This document shows, in pieces, positions 26,089 through 36,965 of a DNA stretch of 64,000 nt. The translations under genes and the position numbers were made by a program. The notes beneath the pieces were generated by a model. It was not told the DNA's origin. It saw only the letters and a program-made list of their open reading frames with translations, and made no database searches. The stretch covers positions 1,487,001-1,551,000 of the forward strand of contig NZ_JBCNKR010000004.1 of the NCBI RefSeq assembly GCF_039595935.1. Direction: 5' to 3'. This stretch comes from Flavobacterium sp. (GTDB lineage: Bacteria; Bacteroidota; Bacteroidia; Flavobacteriales; Flavobacteriaceae). The first letter of the stretch is position 1. Each line of letters begins with the position of its first letter.

Positions 26089-29000
26089 ATGAAACATAAA
26101 TTACTCTTTATCTTTTTATTATTTTCTTTATTAACTAATGCTCAGGAAAACTGTAATAATGGTATTGATGACGATGGTGACGGAAAAATAGACTTAAATG
26201 ACAGTGATTGCATTTGTAATAAAACAACTTCTATTTTAGTAAATCCATCTTTTGAAGAAAAAACAAATTGCCCATATAATTTAAACGATTTAAGTGCGGT
26301 AGTTTCATGGGTAAAAGGAACACAGCCTTCGCCTGATTATATGAATTGTGAAAAACAAAATGCAATTTACAATAAACAACTTCAAAATTTTCCTGATGGT
26401 GATGGAATAATCAGGGCTGAATATAAAAATAGCAGAAAAGAATACCTTGCAACTAAATTACTAACTCCTTTAATCGCAGGAACAAAATATCAATTAAAAT
26501 TAAACATCGCTACGTTAACCAGTATCTATATAGATGAAAGTAATAATAAAGATTTTGATTTTAACTACTTAGAACCTGTTAATATTACCCTTTTTGGATG
26601 TAGTAATCGTGATAATTTACCATTATACACCAATTCAAGTCCAGATACTTTTGATCCAAGCTGGATTGAGATTGGTCATGTAACCTATCAGCCTCAATCT
26701 GTATGGGGAGAAATCACCATGTCTTTTACTCCAAGTGTAAACATAAATTCAATAATGCTGGGGCCGCCTTCAGGGAAATTACCGCCATTATTTGACACAT
26801 TAGAAACCCTGTCATTTCTTTACGACAATTTAATTTTGAACACTTCAGAAAATTTTGGCGTAACTATTTCTGAAACAGGATCTTTTTGTAATGGTAATTT
26901 ACAACTAACTGCGAACATTACTAAAAACCTAAACTCAAATACCACCTATCAATGGTATAAAGATGGAATTGCTATAAATGGAGCAACAAATAAAACTAAT
27001 TCCATATCATCGATACCATCTAATATTGGAGCTTATTCAGTTAAAATAACGAATGGAAATACTTGCTTTGTGAGTTCAAATTTCACGATAAATAATTCGC
27101 TTTTAAATCCCGAAACAATTGTCGTTCAACCTAACTGTAATAATACTAAAGGAAGCATAACTGTTAAAGAAACTGGTTTAAATTATAGTTTTGATAATGG
27201 CAAATCCTGGCAGACCAATCCTGTTTTTATTCCAACTGGGCCAGGAAAATATTATGTTAAAACTAAATCCTCCGCTGGATGTATTTCATCACCTTCTATT
27301 ATAACTATTATTGATCCAGTATTATTGGACAGACCTTCATTTTCAATTGTACAGCCAACATGCAATACTAATGGCAGTATCACTATTACAACTCCCGGAT
27401 CACAATATAGTTTTGATGATGGATTAACCTGGAATACGAATTCTACAAAAGGCAATTTACCGGCAGGAAATTATAACATTAAAATTAAAAACAATTTAGG
27501 TTGTGAGTCTTATTCGCAAAACGTATTACTTTTTATTCCTCATTTAGATTTCCCTAAATACACCTTTACAGTTCCGAGCTGTACTTCTGGAGGGAGTATA
27601 ACTATTACAACGCCTGCATCTGAATATAGTTTTGATAATGGAGTCACGTGGACAACAAATCCAACTGCAACAAATCTGCCTTCAGGTTATTATTCTATAA
27701 AAATTAAGGATCAAAATGGATGTGAATCCAATACTCCTCATGAATATATTTATTTGAAAAAGTTTTATGCTCCTTTTCCAAAAGTAAGATCGGTTGCACC
27801 TTCTTGTGCAAATTTAGGTTCTATAACTATTTTAACTACTGCAGCTGAATATAGTTTTGATAATGGCATAACATGGACAACAAATCCTAAAGCGATAAAT
27901 TTGGAATCTGGAACTTATGCAGTAAAAACTAAAAACAGCCTTGGCTGTGAAACTGAGCCATTATATATTTATCTGAAACCTTATTTTCTTCCTACCCCGA
28001 CTTATGCAACTGTACAATCTACCTGTACTACTAATGGAAGTATCACAATTACAACTCCTGCAGCTGCTTATAGTTTTGATAGAGGGTTAACCTGGACTAC
28101 AAATCCAATAATGACAGTACCTACTGTTTTTTCGCAATATTTTATTTCTATAAAAAATGAATTCGGCTGTACATCAGATCCTCAATACGTATATATGAAT
28201 CCCGAAATTATTACTGGGGACACTAAATATGTAATAAATAAGCAAGTAACATGCGACTCAGGTGCAAGTATAACTATTACATCGCCAGCCGAAGAATATA
28301 GCTTTGATGATGGTCAAACTTGGTCTACAAATCCCACGGCTGTAAATTTAAAAGCTAGTGATTATTATTTAAAAACAAGAAACAGCAATGGATGCATAAC
28401 TTACCAAACAAGGGTTTCTATCTATGATAATTATTTAAGTTTTCCAACTTGTTCGGTTGTCCAGCCTGAATGTAATAAAAAAGGAAGTATTATAATTACT
28501 ACTCCGGCTTCATTTTACAGTTTTGACGGTGGAATAACCTGGGGAACAAACCCAGCAAAATCTAATTTAGAAGAAGGTAATTATTATGTTGTAATAAAAA
28601 ATGCAGAAGGTTGTACTAGTTTACCGTTTTATATCCATCTTTTTCCATTTTATCTTCCAATGCCATTCTTAGACATTACTCAGCCTACTGTTTGTGGCGA
28701 AAATGCTACTGGAAGTATCACAATAAGAACTAAAGCTGATTTTTACAGCTTTAATGATGGAGCAACATGGAGCACCAATCCTACGGCTGAAAATCTTCCT
28801 GTTGATTCTGAGTATCGTATAAAAATCAAAAACAGCGATGGTTGTGTTTCAGAAAGCATCTATATTAATTTCATACCATTTGACCTAAGAAATGCGGAGT
28901 ATACTTATACAAATCCAACTTGTAATAAAGGAGGAAGTATTACTATCACAACTCCAGCCCCATTTTACAGCTTTGATGGCGGACAAACTTGGGGAACTAA

Positions 29001-31908
29001 CCCAACCGCTTTAAATTTACCTCCAGGTTTTTATTATCCCAAAATCAAAAATGAATTCGGCTGTGTCTCCCCAACTTATTATAGCGTCAATTTTACAGAA
29101 CCAAAATTAATCTACCCTGATGTAACAGTTACTCAGCCTAAATGTGGATCACCGGGAAGCATTACAGTAAATACTCCTGCTGCTCAATATAGTTTTGACG
29201 GCGGAAGGACATGGAGTAACTCAAATAAAGTTTTGAATATTCCAGCATCGATTTACGCTGAAAATTACTATATTATGATAAAAGACGAAACAGGCTGCGA
29301 GTCTTATCAGTCCGTTATAGGTATTCCCGCTATATTCATAGAAACACCTGAATACACAACAACAGAACCAACATGCGAGAAAGGCGGAAGTATTTCTATT
29401 GATCCGATTGGAGATGAATATAGTTTTGACAATGGAATGACGTGGACTAAAAACCCGGTTTCTACTGATTTAGACGAAGGAACTTATTATATAATATTGA
29501 AAAATAAATTTGGATGTCAATCTTATCCAAAAGCGGTTAATATATCCCGATTCTATTTGGATGAACCTTCAATTACGTTGACTCAGCCTAATTGCGAATC
29601 TTTAGGAAGTATTAAGTTTACTTCACCAGCATTTGAATACAGTATTGATAATGGGGAAAACTGGAGTTCAAATCCTGTCTTTTCAAATTTAAAAGCCGGT
29701 GATTATTATTTAATAATTAAATCAGCATTAGGATGTGAATCCAGCCCTAAATTACTTACTCTTACCGATCCAGATCCTGCTGCTCAGGCACCTGGCATTT
29801 TAATTCAACAGCCAAGCAGCTGTACATCTTCAAAAGGAACTATTACGGCAGTATCAACAACTGCTTATCAATATAGCTTTGACAACGGAATAAACTGGAC
29901 AAGGAATAATAAGGTAACAGGATTGGATCCTGGAAATTATTTTGTTAGAGTAAGAAATAGTGCTGTAGCCTGTCCTTCTCCTGCTATTAAAGTAACAATC
30001 CATCCTCCGTTAGATGCAATAACGAATCCTTCTTATACATCTATCCAGCCCACAAGTTGTACTAATCCCTTTGGAAGCATCACAATTTTAACTCCAGCTT
30101 CAAAATATAGTTTCGATAATGGAATTAGCTGGCAAACCAGTACAGTTTCTGGCAATTTAACTATTGGAACTTATAAAATTAAAATTCAGAATTCAGCTGG
30201 TTGTATATCTGATCCCGTTACTGTTCAGATAAATCCACCAGCAGATTATCCTTTTCCTCCTTCATATAATACTATTCAGCCAAATTGTAGTGATAATAAA
30301 GGAAAAATAAATATTCTTTCTAATGCTTCAGAATATAGTTTTGATAATGGAATAACATGGACTAACAATCCAGCTTCAGGATCTCTGGAGCCAACTGAAT
30401 ATTATCTAAAAATCAAAAATTCCAGCGGCTGCATTTCAGAAAGTACAAAAGTGACTATAGTGCCTTTTATCAATTCTTTACCAGTACCCGGAGTTTTAAA
30501 TTCAATACAAACTTTCTGTGTTGAGCAAAATGCAACGTTAAATGAAATTCAAATAACTGGGCAAAATATAAAATGGTACAGTAATCTAACTGGAGGAACA
30601 ATTGTACCTGCTACAACAGTTGCTCAGGACAAAGCCACTTATTACGCATCGCAAACTATAAATGGCTGTGAAAGTGAAAGAGTTCCTGTAAAAATCAACA
30701 TTCAGGTTACTTATCCTCCAACAGGAAATGCAAATCAGTCTTTTTGTTCAGCACAAAATGCAACCATTGCTGATATTCAAGTTACAGGAACATCAATAAA
30801 ATGGTATGATGCAGTAAATAATGGGAATTTATTACCTGAAACCACAAACCTTGTGAATGGACGTACCTACTATGCTTCTCAAACAGAAAATAATTGCGAA
30901 GGTCAAAGGCTAGGAATTACTGTTTCGATTGTTAATACACCTTCGGCACCAGCTGCAAACGGAGATCAATCTTTTTGTAAAAATGAAAATGCAACATTAA
31001 GCAGCATCCAAATTTCTGGGCAGAATATAAAATGGTACGATACTAATTTTTCAGCTGCCAGCCTGCCAATTACTACTTTATTAGAAGATAACAGAACCTA
31101 TTATGCTTCGCAAACTATTGGCTGTGAAGGTAACAGAACGCCTGTTTTAGTTCGTGTTTATGACACTCCGCTCCCAACAGGAAGCAGGAATCAGCAATTT
31201 TGTATTGATGAAATTGCTACTATAGAAGATCTTATTATTACTGGCACAAACATAAAATGGTATGATGCAGCTGTAGGCGGAAACATTTTAAATGGAACCG
31301 ATTTGTTACAAAGCAATACCTATTACGCATCGCAGACATTGAATAACTGTGAGAGTCAAAGACTTGCTGTTACGGTAAAAGTTCAGGATACTCAAAACCC
31401 TATTGCTGATTCTCCACAGGTGTTTTGTATTCAAAAAAATGCTTCTATTCGTAATATTGAAGTCACCGGACAAAATATAAAGTGGTACGAAAACAGTTCT
31501 TCAAACATAACATTATCAGAATCTACACCTCTGGAAAATGGAATTATTTATTACGCTTCGCAAACTATCAGCAATTGCGAAAGTGATCGAATTCCAGTTT
31601 CGATAACTATTCTTGAAGAAACAATTGGCGATTGCATCAATTTTGTTGATGAACTTCCTTTTCCTAAATTCTTTACTCCAAACAATGATAATTTCAATGA
31701 TTACTGGACGATTGATCCAGCTTATTTAGCTCCAGGTACAGAAATCAAAATTTTTGATCGTTATGGAAAATTAATTAAAGAACTAGCTCCGGGTACTTCA
31801 TGGGATGGAACATATCTTGGTTTTCAAGAGCCCGCATCTGATTATTGGTTTGTTGTTAAACGTTTAAACGGAGCCGAATTTAGAGGGCATTTTAGTTTAA
31901 AAAGATAA
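26089..31908 (+). CDS. Giant secreted repeat protein with T9SS type-B C-terminal domain
   Basis: The 1939-residue protein has a signal peptide ending LLTNAQ. A calcium-loop-like NGIDDDGDGKIDLNDSDC and a jelly-roll-like region (about 50-260) precede an Ig-like domain. Then come 15 tandem repeats of about 72 residues (about 345-1465) with the core GSITITTPA..YSFDNG.TW and KIKN..GC. Five further repeats of about 75 residues (about 1475-1850) carry NIKWYD and TYYASQT. The C-terminal domain FFTPNNDNFNDYWTID..IFDRYGKLIKEL..WDGTY is the gliding-motility-associated type-B sorting signal for the type 9 secretion system. It is probably a surface adhesin. No enzyme domain is seen. Confidence 0.92.
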   Translation: MKHKLLFIFLLFSLLTNAQENCNNGIDDDGDGKIDLNDSDCICNKTTSILVNPSFEEKTNCPYNLNDLSAVVSWVKGTQPSPDYMNCEKQNAIYNKQLQNFPDGDGIIRAEYKNSRKEYLATKLLTPLIAGTKYQLKLNIATLTSIYIDESNNKDFDFNYLEPVNITLFGCSNRDNLPLYTNSSPDTFDPSWIEIGHVTYQPQSVWGEITMSFTPSVNINSIMLGPPSGKLPPLFDTLETLSFLYDNLILNTSENFGVTISETGSFCNGNLQLTANITKNLNSNTTYQWYKDGIAINGATNKTNSISSIPSNIGAYSVKITNGNTCFVSSNFTINNSLLNPETIVVQPNCNNTKGSITVKETGLNYSFDNGKSWQTNPVFIPTGPGKYYVKTKSSAGCISSPSIITIIDPVLLDRPSFSIVQPTCNTNGSITITTPGSQYSFDDGLTWNTNSTKGNLPAGNYNIKIKNNLGCESYSQNVLLFIPHLDFPKYTFTVPSCTSGGSITITTPASEYSFDNGVTWTTNPTATNLPSGYYSIKIKDQNGCESNTPHEYIYLKKFYAPFPKVRSVAPSCANLGSITILTTAAEYSFDNGITWTTNPKAINLESGTYAVKTKNSLGCETEPLYIYLKPYFLPTPTYATVQSTCTTNGSITITTPAAAYSFDRGLTWTTNPIMTVPTVFSQYFISIKNEFGCTSDPQYVYMNPEIITGDTKYVINKQVTCDSGASITITSPAEEYSFDDGQTWSTNPTAVNLKASDYYLKTRNSNGCITYQTRVSIYDNYLSFPTCSVVQPECNKKGSIIITTPASFYSFDGGITWGTNPAKSNLEEGNYYVVIKNAEGCTSLPFYIHLFPFYLPMPFLDITQPTVCGENATGSITIRTKADFYSFNDGATWSTNPTAENLPVDSEYRIKIKNSDGCVSESIYINFIPFDLRNAEYTYTNPTCNKGGSITITTPAPFYSFDGGQTWGTNPTALNLPPGFYYPKIKNEFGCVSPTYYSVNFTEPKLIYPDVTVTQPKCGSPGSITVNTPAAQYSFDGGRTWSNSNKVLNIPASIYAENYYIMIKDETGCESYQSVIGIPAIFIETPEYTTTEPTCEKGGSISIDPIGDEYSFDNGMTWTKNPVSTDLDEGTYYIILKNKFGCQSYPKAVNISRFYLDEPSITLTQPNCESLGSIKFTSPAFEYSIDNGENWSSNPVFSNLKAGDYYLIIKSALGCESSPKLLTLTDPDPAAQAPGILIQQPSSCTSSKGTITAVSTTAYQYSFDNGINWTRNNKVTGLDPGNYFVRVRNSAVACPSPAIKVTIHPPLDAITNPSYTSIQPTSCTNPFGSITILTPASKYSFDNGISWQTSTVSGNLTIGTYKIKIQNSAGCISDPVTVQINPPADYPFPPSYNTIQPNCSDNKGKINILSNASEYSFDNGITWTNNPASGSLEPTEYYLKIKNSSGCISESTKVTIVPFINSLPVPGVLNSIQTFCVEQNATLNEIQITGQNIKWYSNLTGGTIVPATTVAQDKATYYASQTINGCESERVPVKINIQVTYPPTGNANQSFCSAQNATIADIQVTGTSIKWYDAVNNGNLLPETTNLVNGRTYYASQTENNCEGQRLGITVSIVNTPSAPAANGDQSFCKNENATLSSIQISGQNIKWYDTNFSAASLPITTLLEDNRTYYASQTIGCEGNRTPVLVRVYDTPLPTGSRNQQFCIDEIATIEDLIITGTNIKWYDAAVGGNILNGTDLLQSNTYYASQTLNNCESQRLAVTVKVQDTQNPIADSPQVFCIQKNASIRNIEVTGQNIKWYENSSSNITLSESTPLENGIIYYASQTISNCESDRIPVSITILEETIGDCINFVDELPFPKFFTPNNDNFNDYWTIDPAYLAPGTEIKIFDRYGKLIKELAPGTSWDGTYLGFQEPASDYWFVVKRLNGAEFRGHFSLKR

Positions 31909-31946
31909 ATTAAATTTCAATTATAAATTGATATTCTTAAATTACA

Positions 31947-34900
31947 ATGAAATATAAATTAGCATTATTTTTTATCTTAATTAACTTACATTTATTGTCT
32001 CAAAACAAAAACCAATCGATTGGCTTTAAAGAGAATAAAGGTCAGATCATTGATCAAAAAGGAAAACCAAACACTGCTGTAAAATATTTATTAAATACTA
32101 ACGGTCTGAATGTTCAGTTAAGAAAAAATGGTTTTTCGTATGATATTTATGAAGTTAAAAAAACAGAAATAAAAGACCCGAGAAATCCTAGAGAAGAGTC
32201 TTCTCATTTTCATAATAACCAAAAAGAAAAAGAGGCGGATTTTAAATTGGAATACACTTTTCATCGAATAGATATTGACTTTGCAAATTCAAATTCAAAA
32301 GTTGAATTAATTGCTGAACAAAAATCAACTGATTTTGATAACTATTATAATGTAGCCAATAAACCAGAAGGAATTACTGGTGTTCATCAATACAAAAATG
32401 TTACTTATAAAAATATTTACCCAAATATTGATGTTGTTTTTACAATTCCGGATGATCCTAAAAAAACAGTTGAATACAATTTTGTTATTCATCCTCAAGG
32501 AAAAATCTCTGATATTCAATTAAAATTTAATGGTGCAGAAACAGATTTGGTGGATAATAAAATCCAAATGAATCTTCGTTTTGGAAAAATGGAAGAAACA
32601 CTGCCAGCCAGCTGGATTGAAGATCGAGGAAATAAAAGAGCTATTACTGTTGGTTATACTAAAATCAAGAAAAATGTTTATGGGTTCAATAGTTCGAATA
32701 ATGTTTCTGATAAAACTATGATTATTGATCCTGTACCAACTAGACTATGGGGGACTTTTTATGGCAATGAAGAAAATTATGGAGGCAATGAATTTGGAGG
32801 AATCGCAACCGATTTATTAGGAAATAATTATTTAGTAGGAACAACTTCTGTTCCTAATTCTTCATACGCAACTTCTGGTGCGCATCAAGTTACAATCGGA
32901 AATCCAAATAAAATGGCTTCTGACGGAATAATTGTAAAATTTTCTCGAGATGGTCGAAAAATATGGAGTACTTATTATGGCGGCGAAGAATATGATAAGA
33001 TTAATGCAGTGAAGACAGATTATCAAAATAATGTTATTATAGTTGGTAAAACCAATAGTACAACCAATATTAGCACCAGTGGATCTTCCAGTTCTTCTTT
33101 TGGTGGTTATGATGATGGTTTTTTGGTAAAATTTAATTCATCTGGCACTAGACTTTGGGGTACTTATTACGGAGGAAGAGACAATGATGAAGCTTATGAT
33201 GTTGATATAGATAAAAACAATAATATCTTTATGGTTGGCAGGTATTCAATCAATCATTCAACAAATATTTTTGACACTCCGATTGGCGATGGTTTCATAA
33301 CTAAATTTACCCCGAATGGGATTATAGTTTGGAATAAATTATATGGTGGTAAAGGTACAGATGAATTTAGGTCACTTAAAATTGGAGAAAACTTTATTGT
33401 CGTAGGTGGCTTTTCATATAGCTCAGATAACATCTCTACTCCTGGAGTTTTTCAAGAAAATCTTTATGACACAAATAATCTCGATGGCATTGTTTTTAAA
33501 TTAAATTTAAATGGGGATCGAATATGGAGTACATACTACGGAGGGGAATCTATTGATAGAATTCATGCAATCGAAATTGATGATGAAAACAACATATACA
33601 TTGGAGGAGAAACTTCCAGTTCTATGAATATTGCTACTCCAAACTCTTTTGATGATTATAATTTATATACTGAAACTGGTTTTTTTGCAAAACTAAATCA
33701 AAATGGGCAAAGATTATGGGGATCTTATTTGGGCAATAGTACAGATGTTTATTCATTTATTTTTAAAAACAATTCATTGTATATTGGTGGGAATGGAGGA
33801 TATGATAATTCAATAACTACACCATGTGCATATAAACGAACTGGATATTCAGGTGGATATATTGGTAAATTTTCTAAAATGGGAGAATTAATATGGGGAA
33901 GTTATACAGGAGGATTTGATCAATATTCTCAAACAGAAATAACAATTGAAAATAATGAAATAGTCATTGGAGGAACGTCTATTGGAATTAATGATGGAAT
34001 TGCTGATGCAAATTCTGAACAGCCAAACATTTTAGGACCTAAAAATTTCTTTATAATGAAATTTTCCGAAGAAAACATTTGCAATATTAATGCGAATCCA
34101 AACAGTAATTCGCCCATTTGTATTGGTGGAACATTAAACCTTTATGCAGATTCAGGATATAACTATGCATGGACTGGACCAAACGGTTTTACAAGTAATT
34201 TACAAAACCCAACAATTATTAATGTATCAAATTTAAATAAAGGAATCTACAAATTGATCGCAAGCGATGATTGTGGTTGTCAAAAGAATTATGATATTGA
34301 AGTCGTTATTGGAGATATTCAAGCACCAGTTCCTGATATTACAAACCTACCAACAATTACTGGTGATTGCCATACCACAATAACTACAACTCCAACTGCT
34401 ACAGATGCATGCGCTGGTCCCATTACAGGAACAACTACAAATCCGTTATCTTATACTTTGCCTGGAACTTATACAATTGTGTGGAATTATAATGACGGAA
34501 ATGGAAATTCGTCATCACAAAATCAAACTGTTATCATTACAAGTCAGCCATTACCAACTGCGGATCCTTTACAAAGCTTCTGCGTTCAGCAAAATGCCAC
34601 CTTAAACGAAATTCAAATTACAGGACAAAATATAAAATGGTACAGTAACCTAACTGCAGGTACACTCGTGCAGCCAACAACTGTAGCACAGGATAAAGCG
34701 ACATATTATGCTTCGCAAACTATAAATGGCTGTGAAAGCGAAAGAGTTCCTGTAAAAATCAACATTCAGGTTACTTATCCTCCAACAGGAAATGCAAATC
34801 AGTCTTTTTGTTCAGCACAAAATGTAACCATTGCTGATATTCAAGTTACAGGAACATCAATAAAATGGTATGATGCAGCAAATAATGGGAATTTATTACC

Positions 34901-35972
34901 TGAAACTACAAACCTTGTAAATGGACATACCTACTATGCTTCTCAAACAGAAAATAATTGTGAAGGGCAAAGATTAGGAATTACTATTTCGATTGTAAAC
35001 ACACCTTCTGCTCCTACTGCAAACGCAAATCAATCTTTTTGTAAGAGTGAAAATGCTACGTTAAATGATATCCAAATTTCTGGGCAGAATATAAAATGGT
35101 ACGATACTAATTTTTCTGCTTCCAGCCTGCCAATTACAACTTTATTAGAAGATAACAAAACTTATTATGCTTCTCAAACCATTGGTTGTGAAGGCGACAG
35201 AACTCCAATTCTAATTCGTGTATATGACACTCCGCTCCCAACAGGTAACAGAAATCAGCAATTTTGTATTGATGAAATTGCCACAATAGAAGATCTTGCA
35301 ATTACTGGCACAAACATAAAATGGTATGATGCAGCTGTAGGCGGAAACATTTTAAATGGAACCGATTTGTTACAAAATAATATCTATTATGCATCTCAGA
35401 CGTTAAATAATTGTGAGAGTCAAAGACTTGCTGTTACGGTAAAAGTTCAGGATATTCAAAACCCTATTGCTGATTCTCCACAGGTGTTTTGTATTCAAAA
35501 AAATGCTTCTATTCGTAATATTGAAATCATTGGGCAAAATATAAAATGGTACGAAAACAGTTCTTCAAACATAACATTATCAGAATCTACACCTCTGGAA
35601 AATGGAGTTATTTATTACGCTTCGCAAACTATCAGCAATTGCGAAAGTGATCGAATTCCAGTTTCGATAACTATTCTTGAAGCAACAATTGGCGATTGTA
35701 TCAATTTTGTTGATGAACTTCCTTTTCCTGAATTCTTTACTCCGAACAATGATAATTTTAATGATTACTGGACGATTGATCCGGCATATTTAGCTCCAAA
35801 TACGGGAATCAGAATATATGACCGCTACGGAAAGTTAATTAAAGAATTAGCTCCCGGCGCTTCCTGGGATGGGTTGTATCTAGGAAATCAAGAGCCTGCA
35901 TCTGATTATTGGTTTGTTGTTAAACGTTTAAACGGAACCGAATTTAGAGGGCATTTTAGTTTAAAAAGATAA
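31947..35972 (+). CDS. Large secreted SBBP-repeat protein with T9SS type-B C-terminal domain
   Basis: The 1341-residue protein has a signal peptide (INLHLLSQ). An N-terminal domain (IGFKENKGQIIDQKGKPN to about residue 265) is usual in SBBP-repeat proteins. Beta-propeller repeats of the form LWGTYYGG..DE..D (about 270-710) follow, then an Ig-like domain with TGPNGFTSN, an HYR-like domain (ATDACAGPI) and five NIKWYD/TYYASQT repeats. The same type-B sorting domain as the upstream gene ends the protein. The last 470 residues are almost the same as in that gene, 38 nt upstream. It is probably co-transcribed with it and exported to the cell surface. Confidence 0.9.
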   Translation: MKYKLALFFILINLHLLSQNKNQSIGFKENKGQIIDQKGKPNTAVKYLLNTNGLNVQLRKNGFSYDIYEVKKTEIKDPRNPREESSHFHNNQKEKEADFKLEYTFHRIDIDFANSNSKVELIAEQKSTDFDNYYNVANKPEGITGVHQYKNVTYKNIYPNIDVVFTIPDDPKKTVEYNFVIHPQGKISDIQLKFNGAETDLVDNKIQMNLRFGKMEETLPASWIEDRGNKRAITVGYTKIKKNVYGFNSSNNVSDKTMIIDPVPTRLWGTFYGNEENYGGNEFGGIATDLLGNNYLVGTTSVPNSSYATSGAHQVTIGNPNKMASDGIIVKFSRDGRKIWSTYYGGEEYDKINAVKTDYQNNVIIVGKTNSTTNISTSGSSSSSFGGYDDGFLVKFNSSGTRLWGTYYGGRDNDEAYDVDIDKNNNIFMVGRYSINHSTNIFDTPIGDGFITKFTPNGIIVWNKLYGGKGTDEFRSLKIGENFIVVGGFSYSSDNISTPGVFQENLYDTNNLDGIVFKLNLNGDRIWSTYYGGESIDRIHAIEIDDENNIYIGGETSSSMNIATPNSFDDYNLYTETGFFAKLNQNGQRLWGSYLGNSTDVYSFIFKNNSLYIGGNGGYDNSITTPCAYKRTGYSGGYIGKFSKMGELIWGSYTGGFDQYSQTEITIENNEIVIGGTSIGINDGIADANSEQPNILGPKNFFIMKFSEENICNINANPNSNSPICIGGTLNLYADSGYNYAWTGPNGFTSNLQNPTIINVSNLNKGIYKLIASDDCGCQKNYDIEVVIGDIQAPVPDITNLPTITGDCHTTITTTPTATDACAGPITGTTTNPLSYTLPGTYTIVWNYNDGNGNSSSQNQTVIITSQPLPTADPLQSFCVQQNATLNEIQITGQNIKWYSNLTAGTLVQPTTVAQDKATYYASQTINGCESERVPVKINIQVTYPPTGNANQSFCSAQNVTIADIQVTGTSIKWYDAANNGNLLPETTNLVNGHTYYASQTENNCEGQRLGITISIVNTPSAPTANANQSFCKSENATLNDIQISGQNIKWYDTNFSASSLPITTLLEDNKTYYASQTIGCEGDRTPILIRVYDTPLPTGNRNQQFCIDEIATIEDLAITGTNIKWYDAAVGGNILNGTDLLQNNIYYASQTLNNCESQRLAVTVKVQDIQNPIADSPQVFCIQKNASIRNIEIIGQNIKWYENSSSNITLSESTPLENGVIYYASQTISNCESDRIPVSITILEATIGDCINFVDELPFPEFFTPNNDNFNDYWTIDPAYLAPNTGIRIYDRYGKLIKELAPGASWDGLYLGNQEPASDYWFVVKRLNGTEFRGHFSLKR
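34567..35972 (+). repeat. Near-identical copy of 30508-31908
   Basis: The five Ig-like repeats and the C-terminal domain of the second giant gene match those of the first at the DNA level, with scattered substitutions over about 1.4 kb. Upstream parts of the two genes are unrelated. This indicates recent duplication or ongoing gene conversion. Confidence 0.85.
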
Positions 35973-35976
35973 GTTT

Positions 35977-36020
35977 AAAAAAGGCTTTACAGTTTATAAA
36001 AACCGTAAAGCCTTTCTTTT
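35977..36020. terminator. Terminator after the giant genes
   Basis: AAAGGCTTTAC pairs with GTAAAGCCTTT, extended by GTTT/AAAC, followed by CTTTT. It lies between converging genes and could serve the SdpI-like gene as well, since A-rich sequence precedes it. Confidence 0.8.
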
Positions 36021-36047
36021 AGAAATTAAATAAATTTCAATCCTTCC

Positions 36048-36695
36048 TTATTCTTGCAAACTTTTAAATTTAAAATAAGAGTAAACGATTGGCACAAATG
36101 CTAAAACAAGAACAACTGCAACAAAAACTTTAGAAAAAACAGCATCCTGAAAAATTAATCCGCCTAACGTTAAAATCAGACCCCAAAAGAACCAAAGTTT
36201 TCCAGCAAATGCATGCGTAGCTTTCCAGACTTCATTATTTTCTAACGTCCATGGAGTTCTGATTCCAATAATATAATTGGGCTGAATTACTTTAAAATAA
36301 TTCCCTAGTATCATTAATAATGCTCCGATTCCAACATGCAAAAAGGCCGGACTTGTTAAAGACTGATTTTTTGAAATATAAATAATAAACAAAGCCACCA
36401 GAGACATAAAAAGAACCAGTATAAACTTAAGCTGATAAAACTTGCCTCCCATTAATAATAGTCTTTTTTTGGGATCAAATTTAGACGCCGCGATCATTAA
36501 AACATATATTAAAACCGGAAGCATAAAAAGTACAGCTAATAAACTAAACTTACTTCCCCATCTGTCAATTTCTCCTTTATAGTTCCAATGCACGGGAACT
36601 CTTTCAGGAAGACTGTTCCAAACTATGGCTAAATAAACAAAAGGAGTCAAAATTATCCCAATAATGGGAAGCTCTTTTTTTAATTCTAAATTCAT
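36048..36695 (-). CDS. SdpI/DUF1648-family membrane protein
   Basis: The 215-residue protein has about six membrane segments. The N-terminal DUF1648 part has LPERVPVHWNYKGEIDRWGSK, and the C-terminal SdpI part has YIIGIRTPWTLENNEVWKATH and FAGKLWF. Bacillus SdpI is both an immunity protein against the SdpC toxin and a signal receptor that sequesters the SdpR repressor. It lies 4 nt after an ArsR/SdpR-type repressor gene, the same arrangement. No SdpABC toxin genes are present here. Confidence 0.9.
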   Translation of the reverse strand: MNLELKKELPIIGIILTPFVYLAIVWNSLPERVPVHWNYKGEIDRWGSKFSLLAVLFMLPVLIYVLMIAASKFDPKKRLLLMGGKFYQLKFILVLFMSLVALFIIYISKNQSLTSPAFLHVGIGALLMILGNYFKVIQPNYIIGIRTPWTLENNEVWKATHAFAGKLWFFWGLILTLGGLIFQDAVFSKVFVAVVLVLAFVPIVYSYFKFKSLQE

Positions 36696-36699
36696 TTTA

Positions 36700-36954
36700 T
36701 TATTTTTTAAAAGTTAGTATCCATTGCAAAACATCTTCCATAATGGTGGTATTAATGGAATAAATAATGAATTGTCCGCTTTTTTCTGAAGTAATTAAAG
36801 CGGCGCGTTTTAAAATATCCAAATGATGAGAAATACTGGGCTTTGAAATATTAAAAGCATCGGCAATTTCACCGGCTGACATATCCTTCTGCCTTAAAAG
36901 TTCCAAAATTTCTCTTCTTGTTGCATCATTTAATGCTTTAAAAATATCATTCAT
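36700..36954 (-). CDS. ArsR-family autorepressor, SdpR-like
   Basis: The 84-residue protein is one winged-helix domain: MNDIFKALNDATRREILELL, MSAGEIADAFNISKPSISHHL and GQFIIYSINTTIMED. It lacks the metal-binding cysteines of ArsR sensors, as SdpR does. I place the start at 36954. A longer reading from 37002 would translate through a perfect operator-like palindrome, and the family begins at this methionine. It probably represses itself and sdpI, with SdpI as partner. Confidence 0.88.
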   Translation of the reverse strand: MNDIFKALNDATRREILELLRQKDMSAGEIADAFNISKPSISHHLDILKRAALITSEKSGQFIIYSINTTIMEDVLQWILTFKK

Positions 36955-36965
36955 TATATTTATAT

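Noticed and set aside
27100..30480. Regularly spaced DNA repeats resembling a CRISPR-like array
   Set aside because: They are codon-level repeats of a protein domain of about 72 residues, with no short identical repeats or unique spacers.
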